This document shows positions 1-5,683 of a stretch of DNA of 7,629 bases, in pieces. Every line of letters starts with the position of its first letter. The stretch's first letter is position 1. The stretch is from Anaerolineae bacterium. Its GTDB lineage: Bacteria > Chloroflexota > Anaerolineae > B4-G1 > SLSP01. Location of the stretch: assembly GCA_016934645.1 (NCBI GenBank), contig JAFGSL010000663.1, positions 1-7,629 of the forward strand, given 5' to 3'. The position numbers were made by a program, and so were the translations under genes. The notes under the pieces were generated by a model that did not search any database, was not told where the DNA came from, and saw nothing but the letters and a program-made list of their open reading frames with translations.

Positions 1-623
1 ATGCTTATACATGCTATTCCGAATAATCCGATCTGCCACCAATCAGCACCAATTTTTGCGACACTCGAGCGAAAAATGAGTGTAACAAATAACACAAATA
101 GAATTGCGGCCCACCATAACAAACGCAGCGACCATTCAGAAATCCTGTATGGCCGAGAGTCAAAAGCCTCACCATTGATCACCAACAACTGAGGATTAAA
201 CTCTTTGTAAAGAAGATATGCAAAATCCTTGCGTTTATCAATAGGGACGCTCTCAAAATCCGCAATTTTTATATGCAAATTCATTTTGTCAAACATACGG
301 AAGATGCCGCGGCGCATAGCTCTACGTGCCTGGTATACGTGATGCAACAAAACAAGTCGAGCGAATTGGGGATGAAAAGTATCGACTGCAAAAGGCGCTA
401 TAAACTTAACCTGTGATTTTGTATTCTCCCAAAATTCGTGACGACCTTCTTCAAAAAGCCGTTTCTCCATTTCGTCTTCAAATTCGCCTATGTTTAGGAT
501 CACTTCATAAGATTTGGACACGCTGTAGGCAACAACATTCGCCAAGTCCCAGGATAGATTAGCCTGAGGTACAATTATCTGTATTTGCGTAGAATCTGCT
601 TTGACATCAATATCGATGTTCAT
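1..623 (-). CDS. Unrecognised protein with C-terminal membrane segments (3' end off window)
   Basis: An open frame runs from an ATG at 623 to the left edge without a stop (207 residues visible). The start is well supported: an in-frame TGA lies a short way upstream, no other ATG lies between, and a purine-rich AAGGGTGAG sits 6 nt before the ATG. Residues 1-160 look soluble and mixed alpha/beta, with a charged stretch (about 46-70) and a basic stretch (about 96-113, QARRAMRRGIFRMFDK). A strong membrane segment follows at about 166-184 (rich in L, W, F, V), and a second hydrophobic stretch begins near 195 and is cut by the edge. This suggests a cytoplasmic N-terminal domain anchored by a C-terminal hairpin or bundle of helices. 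I do not recognise the family. The gene is visibly AT-richer than the genes upstream and is separated from the lipoprotein gene by 114 nt, so it may have a different origin. Function unknown. Confidence 0.75.
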   Translation of the reverse strand, partial: MNIDIDVKADSTQIQIIVPQANLSWDLANVVAYSVSKSYEVILNIGEFEDEMEKRLFEEGRHEFWENTKSQVKFIAPFAVDTFHPQFARLVLLHHVYQARRAMRRGIFRMFDKMNLHIKIADFESVPIDKRKDFAYLLYKEFNPQLLVINGEAFDSRPYRISEWSLRLLWWAAILFVLFVTLIFRSSVAKIGADWWQIGLFGIACIS

Positions 624-712
624 GATATACTCACCCTTACCCGGTCCATCTTGATATCACCACCAAATCTAACCGCTGCGTCTAACTGACGCTCCCCAAA
701 ACACGAGGGCAA
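620..712 (-). other. Short open frame overlapping the next start (possible gene remnant)
   Basis: In the gap between the lipoprotein gene and the membrane-protein gene, a minus-strand frame is open from just inside the lipoprotein gene's 3' end. It ends at a TGA (622-620) that overlaps the next gene's ATG (623-621) as ATGA, a typical coupling arrangement. From a TTG at 712 it would encode 30 residues ending GGDIKMDRVRVSIS. No Shine-Dalgarno site precedes the TTG. The peptide reads like the tail of a real protein, so it could be the 3' remnant of a truncated upstream gene, or chance. A small hairpin (GCGTC/GACGC, 5-nt loop, 678-692) lies within it. Confidence 0.25.
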
Positions 713-737
713 GAAGCGTACCGGTAGAAAATCCCGC

Positions 738-1679
738 TTACTGGTCGAACGCCATCAACAACTCTACCGTATGCTCAATCAATTGCGGTTCGAGCCGCTC
801 GCCGTGGCCTGGAACCACAATCTCTACATCAAAGCGTTCCAGTTTACGCAGCGAATCCAGCCACGCTGCCATATCTGCATCCGCCATATTGCCGACTTGA
901 TCTCCGCCGATGATCATACAGCCGCCAAAGAGCAGCTTGCGGCCGGGGAAATAGACCACGACGTTATCCGGCGCGTGCGTAGAGCCGGGGAAGTAGACTT
1001 CGACGGTTTCGTCGCCAAACTCAAGCTGTAGGCCCTCATCAAGCGCGAACGTGTGATCAGGGGCGACGTAGAGTAACGCTTGGTGTGCATCGTAGTAGGC
1101 CTTGTCTTTGGGATCTTTCAGCCAATCCAGCGTCATCGCCCGCATCGCGTCACCGCGCTCCGCGAGCAGCCGCACCGTCAGGTCTGAACCGTAGACCGGG
1201 ATCCCCTGTTCGAGCAGATAGGCATTACCGCCTAAATTGTCGTAATGATAGCCCGTGTTGATGGCAACGACAGCCCGTTTGCCAAATTGCTTCTCAGCCC
1301 ATTCCAATACGGTCTGCGTTGCCTCTGGCGTGTAGGGTGTATCCACCAAAACCAGAAGGCCATTTCCTGATGGCCCACCATCTGCCATTTCCACCAACAT
1401 CGAATTTCCGGGCCACGGGAAGGCGTGCGTGATGATGTAAACGCCGGCCTGGACTTCCCGCAGGTACAAGTCCTCGGCGAGGTCAATACGCGCGGAAAAA
1501 GTCGCCGTTGACGTGCTTGTAGCGACTGCCGCGGGCGTAACTGTGACAGAAACGCCATCCTCAGATGGCGACTTCTTGCAGCTACCCAATATAAACATCA
1601 GGAGAAACGTAAAAGCCACCCAAAAGCATTTACTGGTATCAAAAACCCTTCCCGATTTCCTCCATAACCGATTGAACAA
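738..1679 (-). CDS. Metallo-beta-lactamase-fold lipoprotein, B1/B2-like, atypical zinc site
   Basis: This is a 313-residue secreted zinc hydrolase of the metallo-beta-lactamase superfamily. The N-terminus is a lipoprotein signal: a basic n-region (R5, R8, K9, R11, K17), a hydrophobic core at about 20-31, and lipobox L31-G32-S33-C34. A low-complexity S/T/V/A linker (about 44-60) tethers the domain outside the membrane. The fold motifs are in order: N141-T-G143-Y-H145-Y-D147-N-L-G-G in place of HxHxD, H235 (GSTHAPDN), C254 (FGGCM) and H292 (VPGHGE). The GN.ADAD...W stretch (263-273) is also typical of B1/B2 lactamases. The first motif His is Gly143, reminiscent of subclass B2 where it is Asn. 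The lysine found after the Cys in many B1 enzymes is absent. The start is a TTG 4 nt after a run of eight G; an in-frame TAG (the upstream GNAT stop) precludes an earlier start, and a GTG at codon 21 would remove the basic n-region. It probably hydrolyses a lactam, lactone or thioester; the substrate cannot be told. Confidence 0.85.
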   Translation of the reverse strand: MFNRLWRKSGRVFDTSKCFWVAFTFLLMFILGSCKKSPSEDGVSVTVTPAAVATSTSTATFSARIDLAEDLYLREVQAGVYIITHAFPWPGNSMLVEMADGGPSGNGLLVLVDTPYTPEATQTVLEWAEKQFGKRAVVAINTGYHYDNLGGNAYLLEQGIPVYGSDLTVRLLAERGDAMRAMTLDWLKDPKDKAYYDAHQALLYVAPDHTFALDEGLQLEFGDETVEVYFPGSTHAPDNVVVYFPGRKLLFGGCMIIGGDQVGNMADADMAAWLDSLRKLERFDVEIVVPGHGERLEPQLIEHTVELLMAFDQ

Positions 1680-1683
1680 GTTA

Positions 1684-1691
1684 CCCCCCCC
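1684..1691 (-). promoter_or_regulatory. G8 tract serving as ribosome-binding site
   Basis: Eight consecutive G (minus strand) stand 4 nt before the TTG start of the lipoprotein gene and are the only purine-rich element in the 14-nt gap after the GNAT stop. The tract is a plausible but non-canonical Shine-Dalgarno site. Homopolymers of this length can slip during replication, which would alter spacing but not the reading frame of either gene. Confidence 0.45.
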
Positions 1692-1693
1692 GT

Positions 1694-2122
1694 CTACTGA
1701 CTACCGTATACCGTATACCGCGACATCAAATCCAAATCCACCCGCTGCGTCCAGCCGATGCTCTTCCAAAAGCCGATGGCGTTGGCATTGTCCACGTAGA
1801 CAAAGAGGTGGCACTTTTCAATGCCCTCGGCGGCGAGTGCGTCCAGGCAGCGGGCTACCAGCGCCTTGCCGATGCCCCGCCGTCTATGCGAAGAGCGCAC
1901 TGCCAAGTGGTGAACGAGTCCGCGCCGTCCATCGTGCCCGCAGAGGACAGCGCCTACCAGCAGATCACCGTCCCAGGCAGCAAAGCTCGTGCCGGGGTTG
2001 CGCGCCAGGTAGCGCCCGACCCCCTCGCGGGAATCCGCGTCGGTCAGCCCCATGCCATCGACGGACTGCCAGAGAGCGAGAACAGCGTCGTAGTCTTGGA
2101 TGGTCATTTCACAGATATTCAT
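1694..2122 (-). CDS. GNAT-family N-acetyltransferase (YpeA-like)
   Basis: A 142-residue single-domain acetyltransferase that transfers an acetyl group from acetyl-CoA to an unknown amine. Motif A, which binds the CoA pyrophosphate, is clear: strand HHLAVRSSH at 71-79 followed by R80-x-x-G83-x-G85-K-A. Motif B is seen as DNANAIGFWKSIGW (111-124), the usual place for the substrate and CoA-contacting helix. Size and overall pattern resemble YpeA-type enzymes. The start at 2122 has a GGAG element 7 nt upstream; M6 is an alternative. The last residues (YTVYGSQ) are encoded by a 7-bp tandem repeat, so the native C-terminus was probably altered by repeat insertion; the catalytic core is intact. It is followed after 14 nt by the metallo-beta-lactamase-fold gene and is probably co-transcribed with it. 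Confidence 0.88.
   Translation of the reverse strand: MNICEMTIQDYDAVLALWQSVDGMGLTDADSREGVGRYLARNPGTSFAAWDGDLLVGAVLCGHDGRRGLVHHLAVRSSHRRRGIGKALVARCLDALAAEGIEKCHLFVYVDNANAIGFWKSIGWTQRVDLDLMSRYTVYGSQ
1702..1722 (-). repeat. Heptanucleotide tandem repeat at the end of the GNAT gene
   Basis: On the plus strand the 7-bp unit TACCGTA occurs twice exactly, followed by a third copy matching in its first five bases. It encodes the C-terminal tail of the acetyltransferase. The pattern resembles the short tandemly repeated heptamers scattered through some bacterial genomes; the family assignment is inference. Confidence 0.6.
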
Positions 2123-2144
2123 ACGGCTTCTCCATTTTTCTTTG

Positions 2145-2212
2145 GACAGGATTTACAAGATTGTCAGGATAGAGGCGTGATCCAAAATCCTGATAATCCT
2201 GTAAATCGTGTC
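2145..2212. repeat. Imperfect 26-bp inverted repeat between the methyltransferase and GNAT genes
   Basis: The left arm is 2145-2170 and the right arm 2187-2212, pairing with three mismatches around a 16-nt spacer. The arms share an internal AATCCTG-like motif (ATCCTGATAATCCTGTAAAT in the right arm). The element begins 5 nt after the methyltransferase stop and fills most of the 95-nt gap. In RNA it would form a long stem, but no U-run follows on the minus strand, so a classical Rho-independent terminator is not supported. More likely it is a dispersed intergenic repeat or an mRNA-stabilising stem. Confidence 0.7.
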
Positions 2213-2217
2213 GAAAA

Positions 2218-3012
2218 TTATGGTTTCCGCGCCCCCACCAACGCCTCGCCCAAATCCTGCCAGTGGATCGCCACGTCTGCGAAGCCGCACGCGCGCAGAG
2301 TGTCCAGGTGGAACTGCCGGGACAAACCGTCGTCGGTGCCTTCCCAATAGGTGATCGCTTCGCGCTGGGCGGAGATTCCCGCTTGTGCCAGCGCCGCTTC
2401 GAAGCCGCGCCAGAAGCTGTCCCAATCCTCCGTACCCGCGTCGAAGTTGGCCTGCTGCCATTCGTGCAACAAATCACGGTAGCGCGTTTGCATCGCCGGA
2501 TCATCCGCCGCGATGTGGTCAGCGTTGTAGAACCACCCACCCGGCTTGAGTGCACGGTACACGCGCCGGTAAACCTCCGCCAGATGCGCCTCCGTCAACC
2601 AGTGCAGCGCGGTCGCCGACACGACGAGATCAAACACGCTATCGCGATCCGCCCACCACGCGCCATCGCGCAAATCCGCCAGAATAAACGTGATGTTCTC
2701 CTGATTCGTAATTCGTAATTCGCAATTCGCTAATCCGCTCCCCATCGCCAACAGCACGGGATCGGCGTCGACGGTGATGATATGTGCATTCGGATAGTGT
2801 CGCAGCGCGCAGAACGCCACCGAACCGGGACCACAGCCCAGGTCGAGGATGCGTAATTCCGTGTCGCGGGGAAAGTCCGGGAGACGGAACATCAAATCGA
2901 AGCGGTGCTGGCGCTGCGGCAGATAGGCGCCCTGCATCGCTTCCCAGCGGTCGAACCAGTGTAACCAATCTATGGATTGAAGATTGGGTGGTGGGAGATT
3001 TGTTAATTGCAT
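2218..3012 (-). CDS. Class I SAM-dependent methyltransferase
   Basis: A 264-residue methyltransferase acting on an unidentified, probably small, substrate. Motif I for SAM binding is I55-L-D-L-G59-C-G61-P-G63; the acidic residue that binds the ribose hydroxyls is D82 in ITVDAD. ADLRD (112-116) is the third SAM-contact region, FDLVVS (127-132) is the strand 4 region, and LKPGG (155-159) is the usual post-motif signature. The layout resembles Methyltransf_11/25-type enzymes. The ATG at 3012 is chosen because it begins 4 nt after the HAD stop with AAGGGCG upstream; an upstream extension would run through the HAD gene. Residues 96-104 (NCELRITNQ) are encoded by four copies of a 7-bp repeat and look like an insertion between the D82 region and the D113 region. 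They sit in a probable loop, so activity may be retained. The N-terminal LPPPNLQSID segment also looks repeat-derived. Confidence 0.9.
   Translation of the reverse strand: MQLTNLPPPNLQSIDWLHWFDRWEAMQGAYLPQRQHRFDLMFRLPDFPRDTELRILDLGCGPGSVAFCALRHYPNAHIITVDADPVLLAMGSGLANCELRITNQENITFILADLRDGAWWADRDSVFDLVVSATALHWLTEAHLAEVYRRVYRALKPGGWFYNADHIAADDPAMQTRYRDLLHEWQQANFDAGTEDWDSFWRGFEAALAQAGISAQREAITYWEGTDDGLSRQFHLDTLRACGFADVAIHWQDLGEALVGARKP
2704..2731 (-). repeat. Heptanucleotide tandem repeat inside the methyltransferase gene
   Basis: On the plus strand four consecutive 7-bp units are visible: ATTCGTA, ATTCGTA, ATTCGCA and ATTCGCT. Because seven is not a multiple of three, the repeat is read in all three phases and encodes the non-conserved NCELRITNQ stretch. 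A gain or loss of one unit would frameshift the enzyme. Confidence 0.75.
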
Positions 3013-3016
3013 TGTG

Positions 3017-3730
3017 TCACGCCCTTTCGCTCTGATGCTGCAATTTCTCGACGAGACCTGGCAACTCGCTGATATGCGCCAGCTCGAAGTAGTGCGCGTG
3101 TTGTGCGGTCGCGGGATCCACGCGCTCGTGTTCCCAGGTGAGGGTATGAGGGATGTGTACCGCCTGCCCACCAATCGCCACGACGGGCAGCACGTCCGAT
3201 TTGAGTGAGTTGCCGACCATCAGGAAGCGCGCTGCTTCCACCTTGTAGTGCGATAAAATCGTCCAGTACGTTTCCTCCGTCTTTTCGGCGACGATTTCGA
3301 TGTGGGCGAAGCAGTCCGCCAGCCCCGACCGTTCCAGCTTGCGCTGCTGATCCAGCAAATCCCCCTTGGTGATGAGCATCAACGTGTGCGTTGCCGCCAC
3401 CTGCGCCACCACGTCGGCGACGCCATCGAGTAATTGCGTCGGCGTGTCGATCATCGCTTTGGCGAAAGCGATGATTTGCTGGATGTCGGCGCTCGTGACG
3501 CGGCCCTCGGTCAGCGTAATCGCCGTCTCGATCATCGAGAGCGTGAAGCTCTTGATGCCGTAGCCGAAGTACGGGATGTTGCGCTTCTCCGTCTCGTAGA
3601 GCCGGGCGTCAACATCCACCCCATCCAGGTACGGTGCTAACAACTCCGCGAGCCGTGTCTGCGTCGCCGAATAGAGCAATTCGTTTTGCCACAAGGTATC
3701 ATCTGCGTCGAAAGCGATAATGTCGAACAT
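3017..3730 (-). CDS. HAD-family hydrolase (probable phosphatase)
   Basis: A 237-residue haloacid dehalogenase-superfamily enzyme, probably a cytoplasmic Mg-dependent phosphatase for a small phosphorylated metabolite or nucleotide. Motif I is D8-A-D10-D-T12 (D8 nucleophile, D10 acid/base). The helical stretch at about 15-100 is the alpha-type cap, motif II is T121 in LITKGD, motif III is K150, and motif IV is GNSLKSD179. The start at 3730 places motif I at the usual distance from the N-terminus and has a GGGAG element 5 nt upstream. An in-frame ATG at 3802 would add residues encoded by a hairpin repeat and is rejected. The 50-nt gap to the upstream MazG-VOC gene holds that hairpin; the methyltransferase follows after 4 nt. 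HAD phosphatases and MazG enzymes both appear in nucleotide house-cleaning, but a shared substrate is only inference. Confidence 0.92.
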   Translation of the reverse strand: MFDIIAFDADDTLWQNELLYSATQTRLAELLAPYLDGVDVDARLYETEKRNIPYFGYGIKSFTLSMIETAITLTEGRVTSADIQQIIAFAKAMIDTPTQLLDGVADVVAQVAATHTLMLITKGDLLDQQRKLERSGLADCFAHIEIVAEKTEETYWTILSHYKVEAARFLMVGNSLKSDVLPVVAIGGQAVHIPHTLTWEHERVDPATAQHAHYFELAHISELPGLVEKLQHQSERA

Positions 3731-3756
3731 AGCACTCCCAGAATCGAGAATCTTGA

Positions 3757-3787
3757 GACCTGACAGGTTTTGAAAACCTGTCAGGTC
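3757..3787. repeat. Perfect 15-bp inverted repeat overlapping the MazG-VOC stop codon
   Basis: The arms 3757-3771 (GACCTGACAGGTTTT) and 3773-3787 are exact reverse complements around a single G; physically the loop would be a few bases wider. The right arm contains the TGA stop (3783-3781) of the upstream gene. On the minus strand the stem is followed by TCAAGATTC rather than a U-run, so terminator function is doubtful. It could attenuate transcription, protect the upstream mRNA from 3' decay, or be a dispersed repeat. Confidence 0.85.
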
Positions 3788-4566
3788 TGGTCGCCACCCC
3801 ACCGTTGCAACTCCAGGATGTTGCCTTCCGGGTCGGTCATATAGACAAAGGTGATGTGGCCTGCACCGGGAATCTCACGGTGGATGACTTTACCCACATC
3901 ACCGCCCCCTGCTGCCAGCACGACCTCACGCGCCGCGTCTACGTCATCCACGGCGAAGGCGATGTGCCCAAAACCGGGATGATTGGCGGCAGGCGTCGCG
4001 TGCAGTAAATCCGGGCTGTACTGGAAGATTTCCAGCGTCGGGCCGGAATCGCCGTAGCCGGGCAAGCGCAGGTGCATGCCCCGGATGTGGACGTCAGGGA
4101 TGCTGACGGCTTCGTCGAGCCACTCACCGCACAAATCCCGCTCCGGCGGTACAGGGATACAGCCGAAAACCTGCACATAGAACCGCACCAACCGCTGCCA
4201 ATCCATTGCCACAAGGTTAGTATGGGCGTAACGAGCGTGAAAGGGCGTCGTATCTTTTGGGATGAAGCCCTCCCTCGTCAATCGCTGATGCCGATCCGCA
4301 AGCAACGTCTCCACGTCGTCTGTGACGCCGTAGTGCAGCGCGATTTGCAGCGCGCAGCCGAGGACGTCCATCACCTCTTTGGCTAGTTTTGCGGTATTCG
4401 GTTCGCCGTACTTTTCCCGCTTGACGCCTGTCCCTTCAAAATGGTTAACGACCTGCGCCAGTTCTCCGCACTCTTCCAGGAGCCGGGTCATGATCTGAAA
4501 CGGTTCGTTCCCACCAGGAAACCGGCGGTTGTAGCCTTCCGTAATCGTGAGCAATTCCTCTAGCAT
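3781..4566 (-). CDS. MazG-type NTP pyrophosphohydrolase fused to a VOC (glyoxalase-like) domain
   Basis: A 261-residue two-domain protein. Residues about 1-97 are an all-alpha MazG-like domain: E31-E32-x-x-E35 and E64-x-x-D67 give the EExxE...ExxD metal-binding signature of enzymes that cleave NTPs to NMP and pyrophosphate. Residues about 107-258 form a vicinal-oxygen-chelate domain: two beta-alpha-beta-beta-beta modules with likely metal ligands H115, E179, H201 and E252 (HTNLVA, TLEIFQ, HIAFAV, ILELQ), as in glyoxalase, epimerase and dioxygenase relatives. The linker is about ten residues (GFIPKDTTPF) and the frame is uninterrupted; H115 precedes any internal Met, so the VOC half cannot start separately and keep its ligands. 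The start at 4566 is 3 nt after the GNAT stop, with GGAG nearby, implying coupling. The C-terminus ends inside an inverted repeat. Proposed role: hydrolysis of an aberrant or signalling nucleotide together with modification of a reactive metabolite; the substrate is unknown. Confidence 0.88.
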   Translation of the reverse strand: MLEELLTITEGYNRRFPGGNEPFQIMTRLLEECGELAQVVNHFEGTGVKREKYGEPNTAKLAKEVMDVLGCALQIALHYGVTDDVETLLADRHQRLTREGFIPKDTTPFHARYAHTNLVAMDWQRLVRFYVQVFGCIPVPPERDLCGEWLDEAVSIPDVHIRGMHLRLPGYGDSGPTLEIFQYSPDLLHATPAANHPGFGHIAFAVDDVDAAREVVLAAGGGDVGKVIHREIPGAGHITFVYMTDPEGNILELQRWGGDQT

Positions 4567-4569
4567 AGC

Positions 4570-5058
4570 CTACTCCAACGGCTGGTAAAAGTGCACCACA
4601 TCGTAAACGGTGTGATCGCCCCATGGCTCGATTAGACCGCGCGGTAAGCGCCCCCACTCGATAAAATCCAAATGCCGGTACACCGTCTCCGCTACGGTAC
4701 CAGCGCGGCAACTTACCTCCAAAACTTCGACACCTATCTGCGAGGCATAAGGCTTGCACGCTTCGACCAAACGCCGCGCAATACCCCGCCGCTGATAATC
4801 TGGATGGACGACCAAACTAAACACCTCAGCACGATGCGCCTCCAAGGGATGTTCCTTACGTGCTAAGATGACTGTCCCGATTACAGTCCCCTCAACTTCT
4901 GCGACGAGGTGCACGCGCTTGCCTTCCTCGAAAGCAGCAAGGTTCTGCTGGATCAGGTCTTGTACCTGCTCAAGGGTGTTCATCGAGAAGCAGTTGTCAC
5001 GCAACTGCGCGGCATCCGTTGGTTCAACCGGTCGAATTACGACATTCTCATTGGACAT
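4570..5058 (-). CDS. GNAT-family N-acetyltransferase
   Basis: A 162-residue acetyl-CoA-dependent N-acetyltransferase. The N-terminal strand VVIRPVEPTDAAQL (6-19) is the usual first element of the fold. Motif A is FSLVVHPDYQRRGIARRLVEA, with Q89-R-R91-G92-I-A94 binding the CoA pyrophosphate. A later stretch, VYRHLDFIEWGRL (126-138), corresponds to motif B with the typical aromatic-rich Y..LDF pattern. There are no membrane segments. The ATG at 5058 lies 1 nt after the LysE stop and is preceded by GGAGGG, a strong ribosome-binding site embedded in the end of the exporter gene. The stop is 3 nt before the MazG-VOC start. Position beside an exporter and a hydrolase suggests modification of a small amine, but the substrate cannot be read from sequence. 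Confidence 0.92.
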   Translation of the reverse strand: MSNENVVIRPVEPTDAAQLRDNCFSMNTLEQVQDLIQQNLAAFEEGKRVHLVAEVEGTVIGTVILARKEHPLEAHRAEVFSLVVHPDYQRRGIARRLVEACKPYASQIGVEVLEVSCRAGTVAETVYRHLDFIEWGRLPRGLIEPWGDHTVYDVVHFYQPLE

Positions 5059-5059
5059 T

Positions 5060-5683
5060 CTACCCTCCTACCGACTGCAAAAGACTGAAAAGTGCAAAAA
5101 CGCCAAAGCCGACGATGACGACGCCTGAAATCCTGTTCACCCACAGCAAGCTGCGCGCGTTGAATTTGGCGCGGAACAGGCTCACGCCGCCGCTGAGCAG
5201 CAGCCACCACAGCGCCGAACCGGCGAACACACCCGCGACCAGCGTCAACGCCGCGCGATAGTCGCCTGCCGCTGCGCCTAATCCAGCGTAGATCGCCGCA
5301 AAGGCGAAAATCGTCAACGGATTGGTCGCCGTCAGAAACAACGTCGACGTGTACGCGGCGAGCAAGCCCTTGCCCGGCGCAGTCGCCCCGATCTCGACCG
5401 GGCGGCTCAGGAGCGTCTTCACGCCCAGGTAGCATAGAAACAGCCCGCCGATCAATTGAAGCCAGACCTTGTGCGCGAGCAGGGCGTTGGAGATAAACGT
5501 CAGCCCAAACCCGGCGACGCAGCCGAAGAGCATGTCCGCCGTCGCCGCTCCCAGCCCGGAGGCCAGTCCCGCCGCGCGGCCCTCGGCGAGCGTCCGGCGG
5601 ATGCACAACACGCCAATCGGCCCGACGGGGGCCGCGATGGAGAGGCCGATGATGAAGCCACGCAGGAACAGCGAGGCGCTCAT
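5060..5683 (-). CDS. LysE-family amino-acid/metabolite exporter
   Basis: A 207-residue integral membrane protein of the LysE/RhtB translocator family, which exports amino acids or related small molecules using ion gradients. Six hydrophobic segments are visible at about 5-27, 38-65, 72-92, 107-135, 143-165 and 182-203. The hallmark APVGP motif is at 18-22 (P19, G21, P22), and TATNPLTIF at 118-126 matches the conserved N-P in the fourth segment. Length agrees with the family. The start at 5683 is chosen over an in-frame upstream start at 5704 because it gives a normal N-terminus and overlaps the hydrolase TAA by one base (TAATG), implying translational coupling. The downstream GNAT begins 1 nt after its stop. 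An acetyltransferase next to an exporter may act on the same substrate; this is inference. Confidence 0.93.
   Translation of the reverse strand: MSASLFLRGFIIGLSIAAPVGPIGVLCIRRTLAEGRAAGLASGLGAATADMLFGCVAGFGLTFISNALLAHKVWLQLIGGLFLCYLGVKTLLSRPVEIGATAPGKGLLAAYTSTLFLTATNPLTIFAFAAIYAGLGAAAGDYRAALTLVAGVFAGSALWWLLLSGGVSLFRAKFNARSLLWVNRISGVVIVGFGVFALFSLLQSVGG

Noticed and set aside
1..192. Plus-strand frame of 63 codons at the left edge
   Set aside because: It lies opposite the longer minus-strand gene that has a good start and ribosome-binding site, and its peptide shows no domain features.
664..692. Integron attC-like core sites (two RYYYAAC matches)
   Set aside because: The matches are two closely spaced direct copies, not the inverted R/L arrangement of an attC, and no integrase or cassette layout is present.
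1513..2350. Plus-strand frames opposite the second GNAT and the lipoprotein signal region
   Set aside because: Low-complexity Arg/Pro/Ser peptides antisense to genes with clear motifs.
3013..3174. 54-codon upstream extension of the methyltransferase
   Set aside because: It would overlap the HAD gene by over 150 nt and adds sequence without conserved features; the ATG at 3012 is well placed.
3757..3787. Rho-independent terminator
   Set aside because: The stem is strong, but neither strand has a T-run right after it; it is listed as an inverted repeat.
3731..3802. 24-codon extension of the HAD protein
   Set aside because: It would translate the hairpin repeat and move the catalytic motif I away from the N-terminus.
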